In this document: piece after piece, positions 22,377-32,900 of the stretch
How positions within the stretch are numbered: the first letter of the stretch is position 1
Layout of the letters: each line of letters opens with the position of its first letter
DNA from: Paucimonas sp.
Lineage (GTDB): Bacteria; Pseudomonadota; Gammaproteobacteria; Pseudomonadales; Pseudomonadaceae
NCBI GenBank assembly: GCA_031253995.1
Contig: JAIRVG010000099.1
Span: forward strand, 1 to 40,762
Reading direction: 5' to 3'
Length of the DNA: 40,762 bases
Translations under genes and position numbers: made by a program
Notes under the pieces: model-generated
Told to the model about the DNA's origin: nothing
Database searches by the model: none
The model's input: the letters and a program-made list of their open reading frames with translations, nothing else

Positions 22377-23852
22377 TCAACGATTCCAGTTGTCCTCGCT
22401 GGTCTGCAAGGCATTGGCGATGGTCTGCACCTTGTCGTCCGCCAGTTCCTTCGGCAGCGGATCGGCACCGGTGCTGACGAACACCTGGGAGTAGGCATTG
22501 CGCATTTCGGCGTAGGACAGGTCGCGCTTGAGCTGGGTCTGCAGGTTGTTCAGCTCGCCCTGGATCAGTTCCAGCTCACCGATGTTGTTGGTCTTGAAGC
22601 GATTGCGCAGCTGATCGGCGATCTGACCGTCGAGGTTGGCCATTTCTTCGCTGGTCTTGAACTGGCGGCTGGCTTCCTCGAAGTTGGCCCGGGCCACGTA
22701 CAGCTGGGCCATGACCGCCACGGACATCGCCTGGCGACGTGCATCGGCAACGCTTTCACCGGCCTTGGCGACCTTGATCGCGGCGGGCGCGGAAATCACG
22801 TTGAACAGGTTCCAGGTGACCTTCAGGCCGTAGTCAGCCCAGCTCTGGTTGGTCAGGAAGGAGTTGCTGTCGTAGTGACCACCGGCCGAGAACTCCAGGC
22901 CCGGCAGCATGCGCAGCATGGCCTTGCGGGTCTCGGTGGCGCTGATGCGCGACTGGTAGTCCTGCTCGCGCAGTTCCGGACGGCTGGCCAGGGCCTGCTG
23001 CTCCAGCTTGGCGAAGTCGACCTTCAGTTCCGGCACCGCGTAGTTGTTGTCCAGCGCCAGGGTAAACGGCTTGTCCATCGGCTGGTTGATCAGCGCGGCC
23101 AGCTCGGTCTTGGCCAGGGTCAGCGCACGGCGCTGCTCTTCCAGCTGGCGGGTGGCCTCGATCAGGGCGCGCTGGTAGCTCAGCGCCTGGACCGGGTCGC
23201 CGATGCGCTGGGCGCTCATCAGCTGGCTGTTGATGCGGGCCTGGTTGATGCGCCCCATCAGGGTATCGATCTGGCTCAGCAGACGCTCTGCCGCCACCGC
23301 ACGCCAGTAGGCCGAACGCACGTCCTGGGTGATGGTGTGGATGACCTTGCGCTTGCGCTCCTGGAGGATGTAGCGCTGGTCGGACTGCTGCTTGGCGCCC
23401 AGGTAGCTGACACCGAAGTCCAGCACGTTCCAGACCATGGTCAGGTCGGCCACTTCGCGGTCACGGTCCTGAGAGGTCGAAGGTTCCAGGGACTGGGTAC
23501 CGGTCTGGATGCTCTGGCTGCTGGAGGCGCTCTGGTTGTTGCGACCGGCATAGCCTGCGGACAGGGCCATGCGCGGCAGCATGTCGAACTGGGCCAGGTC
23601 CAGCTGGCGCTGGCCCAGGGCTTCTTCCATCACCTTCAGGCGCGCTTCGAGGTTGTACTTGACCGCACGGGCCATGGCCTGGTGCAGGGTCAGGGGCCCG
23701 CTGAGGGGCTCCTGGTCCTTGTAGATCTGCGCCATGTCGGCACGGGCACGCTCTTCGCTGGCGCTACGCTCGATCGGGTCGGTCTTGACGGCACAGCCGG
23801 TAATGGCCAATGCCAACAGACTGGCGGCAAACAGTTTGTGTTTGTTGTTCAT
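22377..23852 (-). CDS. TolC-family outer-membrane efflux lipoprotein
   Basis: 491 residues from ATG 23852, beginning MNNKHKLFAASLLALAITGC with a lipobox (ITGC), so it is an outer-membrane lipoprotein. The mature part has the long helical pairs of TolC/OEP proteins (GPLTLHQAMARAVKYNLEAR, YWRAVAAERLLSQIDTLMGR, YQRALIEATRQLEEQRRALT, LWNVLDFGVSYLGAKQ-like strands and WADYGLKVTWNLFN). It would form the outer-membrane duct of a tripartite exporter. A longer start at 23906 overlaps the adhesin stop as ATGA, but would put 18 extra residues before a textbook lipoprotein signal; translation could begin there by coupling. It directly follows the giant adhesin, implying it exports it. Confidence 0.88.
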   Translation of the reverse strand: MNNKHKLFAASLLALAITGCAVKTDPIERSASEERARADMAQIYKDQEPLSGPLTLHQAMARAVKYNLEARLKVMEEALGQRQLDLAQFDMLPRMALSAGYAGRNNQSASSSQSIQTGTQSLEPSTSQDRDREVADLTMVWNVLDFGVSYLGAKQQSDQRYILQERKRKVIHTITQDVRSAYWRAVAAERLLSQIDTLMGRINQARINSQLMSAQRIGDPVQALSYQRALIEATRQLEEQRRALTLAKTELAALINQPMDKPFTLALDNNYAVPELKVDFAKLEQQALASRPELREQDYQSRISATETRKAMLRMLPGLEFSAGGHYDSNSFLTNQSWADYGLKVTWNLFNVISAPAAIKVAKAGESVADARRQAMSVAVMAQLYVARANFEEASRQFKTSEEMANLDGQIADQLRNRFKTNNIGELELIQGELNNLQTQLKRDLSYAEMRNAYSQVFVSTGADPLPKELADDKVQTIANALQTSEDNWNR

Positions 23853-23902
23853 CCTTGTGCCGCCCCCTGGTACGGCTTGATTCTGCAAAGTTGTGCTGTT
23901 TT

Positions 23903-26900
23903 TCATGCCCGTTGTCCGATCTCTGCCGGTTTTGCCAGGGCCTTGGCCAATTCGCGCACATGGCGCTGGTCGGCTTCATTGATTTGTTGCAGTTGCTGGC
24001 CGAAGGTCGGCACGCCGAACACCCCGCGCAGCCCCTGGTTGAGGTCGCTCTGTTTCCACTGGCTGCCGCTGAACACGTTCATCTCGGTGACGCCCGGTAC
24101 CTCGCGACCGAAGATGGTGGCGAAGGTGCTGCCACCGAAGATCCCGCCATTGCCGCCGCCGAAGCCGAGGAAGCCCTGGCCGTCACCGCCACCCAGGCCG
24201 GTGTCGCTGCTGCCGAAGACCTGGGCGATGAAGCTCGGCGCACTGCCGGCCTGGCCGAGGAAGATGGTGCCCAGCGGCTTCAGGTCGCCGCCCACGGTAC
24301 GGACTTCGAACAGCGAGCCCACGACCAGCGGCGAGATGCTTTCGTTGATGACCAGGCCCGGCACCTGCGGCTGGATTACCGAAGTTTGCGGCGCATTCGA
24401 GGTATCCGGCGGGTTGACGCGGTATTCCAGATCGCCGACGTCCTGCGCCTGCACGCTCTGGCCCGTGCTGGCACGGGACTGCGTCAGCAGGTTGCCGAGG
24501 CCATCCTGGATGCCGCTGTTGAGCGCGTTGAGGCCCAATGCCAGGGTGCCCTGCCCGCGCAGGTCGCCGACCACGATGCGGTAGGTCTGCGCATCGATGC
24601 GCTGCACCGACTGCACCACACCCGTGGCAGTGGAGGTACCGACCACGCTGAAGTCGCTGGCATCGACACCGCTGACCGCCTTGTCGAAGGTCAAGGTGAA
24701 GCTCAGGCTGCGGTCGGTCGGCAGGACCGGGGTATTGACCTCGATAGCGGTCACCGACGGTGCCACGCGGTCGATGGTGTAGGTGCTGCCTTCCAGGCCA
24801 CCGGTGAGCGGGTTGCCTGCAACGTCGACGATGCCGGTATTGCTGGCCTTCAGGTCCAGGCGCACGTTGCCGGCGCCGCTCAGGTTGTCCACCAGCACCT
24901 GGTAGGTACGCCCGTCGATACGGGTGACCGAGGCAATGCGGCCACTGGCGCTACCGGTCACGGCCAGGGCGAAGTCGGCGCTGTCCACGCCGTTCACCGA
25001 CTCGTCGAAGGTCACGGTGTAGCGCAGGCTGCCTGCGTTGGTCGGGGTGACGTCGACGCGAACGATATCGCCAACCTGAGGCGCCACGGTATCGATGATC
25101 ACGCCAGTGGCGGTACCCGGTGCGTTGAGCTGCAGGTTCATGTCATTGCCGGCGGCGTCGCGCAGGGTCGAACCGTTGAGGTCGATACTGCCCGGCAGGC
25201 CGACCCCGGCAGTGGCGTTGTTGCCGGCCTGGACGGTGTACTGGAACACCAGCGTAGAGGTACCGTTGCCGGCCACGTAGCTGGCGTAACGGGTCACGCC
25301 ACCGATGTTGAGGGCCAGGCGCGGCGTGCCGCTGCTGGTGTCGACATTGACGTTCTCGCTGGTATTGACGGTGAAGGTCAGCACGTCGCCGGCGTTGTAG
25401 GCAACGCTCGGCGGCAGGGTCACCGAGGAAACCACCGGGGCCACTGCATCCACGTTGATCCCGGAGGTGTCACCGACATTGTTCAGGGTCAGGTTGGCAT
25501 CGTTGCCCACCGCATCACGCAGGACTGCACCGTTCAGGTTGATCGAGGAACCGAGGGTGATGCCGTCGGTATCGAGCTGGCCCTGTGCGACGGTCAGGCG
25601 GAACACCAGGGTACGGTTGCCGGCCTGGCCCTGGAACAGCGCGAGTGCGGTCTGGCCATTGCCCAGGTTGACCTCGATGCTCGGCGGCTGGCCATTGCTG
25701 CTCAGCAGCACGTCTTCGTCCAGGGTCACGGTGAAGTCGAGGTGCTGCCCGGCCATGTAGGTGCCGTTGGCAGGTACGCTGACGCTGGCGACGCTCGGCG
25801 CGATGCGGTCGATGCTGTAGCTGCCGCCCAACTGGCCGGACGCCACCAGGTTGCCCGAGGCATCGCCGATATCGGTGCCAGCCTTCAGGTCCAGGCGTAC
25901 CTGCCCTACTCCGCTCAGGCCGCCGACGGTAATGACATAGTTGCGCCCGTCGGTGGTGGTGATGCTTTCGATGCTGCCATTGGCAGTGCCGTTGAAGAGC
26001 AGGTTGAAGTCGCTGGCATCGACGCCACTGACGACCTCGCTGAAGCTCAGGCTGTAGCGGACCGAGGCGTTGTTGTTGGCCGTGGCATCGAGCTGGGTGA
26101 AGCCGCTGATGGTCGGTACCGCGGTATCGACATTGACGCTGCTGGTGTTGCCCAGGTTGTTCAGCGGCAGCTTGATGGCGTTGCCCGCCGCGTCCTTCAC
26201 CGTGCCGCCGTTGAGGTCGAGGCTGCCGGCGACGCTGATGCCGTTGCCGTTGTCGCCGCCCTGCACGATGTAGTGGAAGGTCAGCGCGCCCGAGCCGTTG
26301 CCGGAGACATAGTCGGCGTAACGGGTCACGCCGCCGATGGTCAGGGCCAGGCGCGGGGTGCCGGTGGAGGTGTCGACCAGCACGGGCTCGCTGGCATTGA
26401 CCGTGAAGCTCAGGACGTCGCCGGCCTTGTAACCGCCGGCTGCCGGTACCGAGACGCTGGCAACTTCGGGCACCACGGCATCGACACGGACGCCGGTCTG
26501 GAGGCCGACGCTGGGCAATACATTGCTGGCATCGTTGCCCGCAGCGTCACGTATGGTGCCGGGCATCAGGTTGATGAAGGAGTTGATCACGATGCCATCG
26601 TTATCGTGCATCGGCTCGGTCACCGTCATGCGGAAGACCAGGGTGTCGGTCCCGGAACCGGACAGATAGTGCGCCGGCACACTGATGATGATTCCGCCAA
26701 GGCTATGCACGATGACACCAAGCTGCGGATCACCGTTGACGTAGACCACCTCGCTCAGCTTCACGCTGATATCGATGTTCTCGCCGGCCACATAGGTGTG
26801 GCCATTGGACGGAGGCGTGACCAGGATCGCGCTTGGCGCGCTGTGATCGACGGTGTAGACATCACCGGTCAGGCCACTGCTCAGGGCGTTGCCCGCGAGG

Positions 26901-29900
26901 TCGGTGATTTGCGCGCCACTCTGGATGTTCAGGCCCAGGGTGCCGTCGCCACTCACGTTGCTGACCGTGACCGTGTAGGTACGTGCATCGACGCGGGTGA
27001 CACCGGTGATCGAGCCGAGGACCGAGCCCGTGTTGGCAAGGCTGAAGTCCGTCGTGTCGACGCCGAGGACATCTTCATTGAAGGTCACGGTGTAGCTCAG
27101 GGTCGAACCGTTGCTCAGCGGTGCTCCGATGGTGGCGATGCCCAGCGCATTCGGCGCAGTGGTATCGACCCGCACGCCCGCCATGTTGCCGACGCCATTG
27201 AGGGTCAGGTCGATATCGTTGCCGGCCAGGTCGGTCAGTTGTTCGCCACGCAGGTCGATGCTGCTCAAGGCGATGCCGTTGGCATCGTTGTCGCCGGCCT
27301 GCACCACGTACTGGAACACCAGTGCGCCGCTGCCGCTGCCGGACAGGTAGGTGGCGTAGCGAGTGACGCCACCGACATCCAGCACCAGGCGCGGTGCCAG
27401 GCTGCCGATCTGCACGGCTTCGTTGGCATTGACGGTGAAGGTCAACACGTCGCCGGCCTTGTAGCTGCCGTCAACCGGCGGAACCACGCTGACCACGCTT
27501 GGCGCGATGCCGTCGACATTGACGCCCGTCGTGCTGGCCACGCTGTTCAGGGTGGTCACGGTAGCGTTGCCGGCCAGGTCGGTGATCGCCCCGCCGTTGG
27601 TGTCGATGCTGCTGCCCAGGGTGATGCCGTTGCTGTCCAGCTGGCCGCTGGCGACCACCATGCGGAAGACCAGGGCGCTGCTGCCGCTGCCGGAGACGTA
27701 CTCGGCATACACGGTGCCGCCGGTGTCCAGGGTCACGGCGATACGTGGCATGCCGGTGGTGGTGTCGACCGTCATCGCTTCGTTGAAGTTGACGGTGAAG
27801 TCCAGGCCCTGGCCGGTGATGTAGGTGCCATTGGTGGGCGCGCTGACGCTGCCTACCACCGGCACCACGCCGTCGACCACGATATTGCTGCGCCCGCCAA
27901 GCGAGTCGGAACCGCCCACGGTCGGCAGGGTCAGGACCGCCAGGTCGCTGGTGTTGTTGCTGATCACCGCGCCGTTCAGTTGCAGCGCCGCGGTGCTCTG
28001 GAAGTCCAGGTCGGCGCTGATATCGCCGGCCTGCACGGTGTACTTGAACACCAGGGTGTTGCTGCCGGTGCCGCTGACATAGACCGCATTGCGATCGACC
28101 AGGCCGGTTTCCAGCAGCAAGCTCGGGCTGCCACTGCTCAGGTCGACGTTGACTACCTGGTCCCAGGTCATGCTGATCAGCACTTCGTCGCCGATCTTCA
28201 CGGTGCGGTCCAGGCCCTGGGCCGAGACGTTGGTGACCTTCGGGTTCACCGGGATGACGTTGATCGAGATGGTATCGACATCGGACTTGGCACCACCGGT
28301 ACCGGAGTTGCCGTTGTCGTTGGTCTCGATGGTCACGCTGGCCGCGCCGAGGTAGTTGTTCGTCGCCTTGAAGGTCAGGGTCTGCAACGCGGCATTGATG
28401 TTGGTGCGGTTGCCCTCGATGGTCATGGTGATGCTGTTCTGGCCAGTGCCGTTGGCCATGTTGATGCCGGTGAGGCTGCCCAGGCTGAGCGTGCCGTTGA
28501 CGGCGGTCAGGGTCACGCTCATCAGGCCGTTGCCGGAATCCACGTCGCTGATCGAGATGGCGTTGCCGTTGGCGGTGTTGAAGCCGAGGGCGACGTTCTG
28601 CGAGGCGGTCTGCGCGCCCGGCACATTGTTGACCGGGGCATCGTTGACCGCGGTGACGTTGAGGGTCACGGTCTTGGTGTCGGTCTGCTCGCCGCCGCTG
28701 CCGCTGAAGCCACCGTCATTGATGTTGACCGTCAGGATCACGCTGGCGGTGGCGTCCTGGGCGGTCTTGAAGGTCAGGCCGTTGGCGGCGATGAAGAAGT
28801 TGATATCGGCCAGGCTGCCGGTCAGGGTCAGCAGGCCGGTACCGGAGCCACCGACGGTGACGCCCAGGCCGGTGGTGGCGCTCAGGGTGCCGCTCGGTAC
28901 CGAGAAGGTCGCGGTGACGGCGTTGATGCCAACATCGATGTCGGTGAAGCTGATGCCGGTGATCACGCTGGACACGTCTTCGGTCACGGTGATGGACGGC
29001 GGCACGGTGGCCACCGGCGCATCGTTCACCGCCTGGACCCGCAGGGTCATGGTGGTGGTGGCGTCGGACACGCTGGTGGTGTTGACGTTGATGGTCAGGG
29101 TCACATCACCGCTGGCGTTGGCCGGCGAGGTGTAGACCAGGCGGTTGTTGGCGATGAACTGGTTGATGTTGGCCAGGGTGCCGCTCAGGGTCAGCAACGT
29201 CGAGGTGCCGCCCACGGTCACGCCCCCGGCACCGGTGGCGCTCAGGGTACCGGTACCTCCGACGAGCGAGAAGGTCACGATGCCCAGGGTCGAATCGGCG
29301 TCGCTGAAGGTGATCGAGCCGAGCGCGGTCGGGATGTCCTCGTCGATCGACTGCAAGACCGGGGCGCTGATGGTCGGCGAATCGTTGACCGCGACGATGG
29401 TGACGTCGCGGGTAACCGCGATGGAGGCCATGTTGCCACCGTCGGTGATCTGGAACTCTATGGTACGGCTGATGGTGTTCGGGGTGTCCGAGGAGTTGCC
29501 GTAGGTCACGGCGCGCATCGCGGCCTGGAACTCCGCGGCGGTCGCCAGGTTGCCGGCGGACTCCAGAGTCAGGGTGCCGGTGCCGGCGTTCCAGGTGCCG
29601 ACGATATTGCCCATGCTCAGGCCGTCGTTGACGAAGGCCAGGCTGTCCTCGGCGCTGTAGTAGGTCAGCAGGCGCACGGTGGCGCTAAGCGGGTTCGGGC
29701 CGTCCGGGTCGGACACGGTCACCCCGGAGTCCACCGCGATGCGGTCGGACGGGGCGTTGTTGGCTTCGGTCCAGATGGCCGCAGTGCCGGTCAACGTCAC
29801 CACAGGGCGTTCGTTGACGGCGGTAACCACCACGGTGGCGGTGTCTTCCTGGCTGGAATAGGCCGAAGTACCGCCGGAGGTGGTGGTATTGGTCTTGGTG

Positions 29901-32900
29901 CCCTGCAGGCCGAAGGTGGCGTTGGTCTGGTCCCAGGCCTTGTAGGTGATGGTCGCGGTTTCACCGTGGATGCCGTCCGGCACGAAGCGCACCATGTTCT
30001 GCGCGGTGAGGATCAGCGCGCTAGTGACGGAAACGCTACCGATATCGCTCCAGGTGCTGCCGGCGTTGGTGCTGTACTGCCATTTGCCATGCTCCGCGGT
30101 GACGGCGGTGATCGCCATGCCCTTCAGCGCACCGGTGTCGACGTCGGTCACACCGCCCAGCAGGTCGCTGACCAGCGAGCCACCGTTGTTGATCGAGGTG
30201 TCGGTCAGGCCGCCCAGGGTCGGTGCTACGCCGATCATGACCGGTGCATCGTTGACCGAACTGACCGCCAGGGTGGCCTGGGCGGTGCCGGTGGAGAACG
30301 CGGTACTGCCGCCGTTGCTGGTGGTATCGGCGGTGCTGCGCACGCCCGAGGTCGACGCGGTACCGGAGGTACGGTCCCAGGCCCGGAAGGTCATGCTGAC
30401 GTTCTCGCCGTTGGCAGCATCCGGCACATAGCGGACCTGGGTCGTGCTGCTCAGCAACAGCGAGCTGGTGCTGAGGACCGCGCCGAAGTCGGTCCAGGTG
30501 CTGCCATCGGTGGAGTACTGCCACGTGCCGCGGCCGACGGTAGACGTAACGGCGATGCCCGACAGATAGCCCGGATCCAGGTCGCCATAGGTCATGCTGC
30601 CGAGGATTGAACTCACCTGGTAGCTCGTGGTGACGGTTTCCTCGTTGACCGGGGTCATCACATACGGGCCACCGCTGAGGGTCGGCGCGTCGTTGATCGA
30701 GACCAGGGTCACGGTGCTGGTGATGCCCGGAGCGGTGGCATCGGCACCGGCGTTGGCAACGCCGCCGGTATCGGTCACCGTAAACAGCGTCACCACCCGC
30801 GACGAGCCCGACGGCCCTTCGCTGGCGTTGTTGTAGGTCATGTTGTTGACGATGGTCTGCGCCGTCGCGCTCGCCAGGCCGCTATGGGTCAGGGTCACGA
30901 GAGCGGTCCCGTTGTTCAGCGAGACGGTCACCGTGGTGCTGTTGTTCAGGGTCACCACATTGGTGCCGCTGACCAGGTTGACCTGCGTGCCGTCGATGGT
31001 CAGCCGCTCCTGGCTGCCATCGAGCAGGCCAGTGACGGTGAACATCATCTGCTTGATGAACTGGCCGGTTTCCACGGTATTGATCGTGGTACCGCTGAAC
31101 AGCACCACCGCCGAGCCGTTTTCGGTGTAGGTCGGGTTGGTACCGGTGGAGTTGACCACCGGCGCATCGTTCACCGACAGGACAGCGAGGTTCACCACCG
31201 ACACCGTGCTGTTGCCGCCGGCGCCGTCGTCCATGCTGATCGAGACGCTGCGGGTAGTGGTGCTCGGCTGGGTAGTGTTGGAGTTGCGGTAGGCCAGGTT
31301 GTGCACCAGGGCCTCGGTGGTGGTCGCGTTGGCATTGCTGGTCAGGGTGATGACCAGTGCGGCACCGCTGGTGCCGCCGGTGTAGGTCCCGATCTCCAGG
31401 CCGTTGTATTTGATCGAGAGGCCGTCCACCTCGATCTCGTTGGCACCGTTGCCCTCGTTGCGGATGAACAGCACGTCTTCGCCAGCGGTACCGCCGGCGG
31501 TGACCTGCACCGTCAGCTTGCCGCCGTTGAAATTGGACGAGTCGGCGTCGCTGACCGTGGCGTTGCTGTTGAGGTCCAGCAGGGTAAAGGCGGCATCCTC
31601 GGTGTAGTTGACGCTATCGCCGTGGAGGTTGGCGATCACCGGCGCCTGGACGGTGGCGGTGGTGAAGTTCAGCGTGGTGTTGTTCTGGATGCCACGGTAG
31701 ATCACGCCGTCGGCGTCGACGAAGGTCTTGGTGTCGATGCGCACGGCATAGGCGGTCCCTTGGGCCAGGTTCGACGGATCGATGGTCCAGGTGGTACCGG
31801 AGCCGGTTACCTGGCTGCTGGTCACGTCGATCGTCTGCATGATCGTGTTGTCGGAGGTGCGCACGATGTAGATGTTGCCGACACCCTTGGTCACGCTTTC
31901 GCTGAAGGTCAGCACGATGTTGGCCGAGGGCGAAACGTTGTTGCTGTTGTCTGCAGGCGTGGCGCTGACCAGCTTGGGTGGCGCGCCACTCATCAGGTAG
32001 GTACTGCCCACGCCGCTGGACATCGAGCCGAACACGTCGTAGTCGCCGTCGCCATCGAAGTCGCCGAGGCGGTAGTTCTGCCGGGAATAGTTGAGCATGC
32101 TCATGCCGGCGAACGGCGAAGCGCTCTGGGCCAGCTCGACGAAAGTGCCGTTGTCGTTGCGGAAATACCGCCATGCCGTGCCATCGGCGCCGTTCTGGAA
32201 GAACATGTCGGCATCGCCGTCGCCATCGAAATCGCCCAGCAGCAGTTTCTGCGAGTTGGGCAGCGCCGGCAGGTTGGTCAGCGAGGCGGTCTGGTCGCTG
32301 AAGGTCCCGCCATCGTTGCGGTAGAACTTGCCGGTGGCGGCGTTCAGGCCGGCGTAGATGTCGAGGTCGCCGTCACCGTCGAAGTCCACGACCCGGTAGC
32401 CGAACACGTTGTTCTCGAGGAGTGTGACGCCGGCGAACGGCGACGAGCCCTGGTCCATCTCGGTGAAGCTGCCGCTGCCATTGTTCAGCGCGTACTTCCA
32501 GGCCGTGCCGGTGCTCCCGACCTGGAACAGGATGTCGGTGGCGCCATCGCCGTTGAAGTCACCCACGATCAGTCGCTGGCCGTTGGTGCTACCGGTGAAT
32601 CCGGTCAGCCCCTGGGGCAGGGCCGTGAACGTGCCGTCGTTGTTGTTGCGGTAAAAGGTGTGGGTGGCGGAGGACGGCGCAGCGTAGAGCACGTCGTCGT
32701 CGCCATCGCCATCGAAGTCGCCAACGTAATACAGGTTGCCGGAAGCGGCGTTGTCGGCCAGCGTCAGGCTGGCGAAAGGCGATGAGCCCTGGGCAGAGAT
32801 GGTGAACGTGCCGTTGGCGTTGCCAGCGGCGAAGCGCCACAGGTTGTCGCTGGACTGGTACAGGATGTCGTCGCGACCGTCATTGTTGAAATCGCCGACC

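Noticed and set aside
23903..25000. RTX repeats or a classical type I C-terminal signal in the adhesin
   Set aside because: The C-terminal region is glycine-rich (about residues 3100-3140), but the GGxGxDxxx nonapeptide pattern is absent.
23810..30610. 2266-codon open frame antisense to the giant adhesin
   Set aside because: It mirrors the biased codon use of a repetitive high-GC gene; its product is low-complexity (Gly, Val, Ala, His, Asp) and has no recognisable domain or ribosome site.
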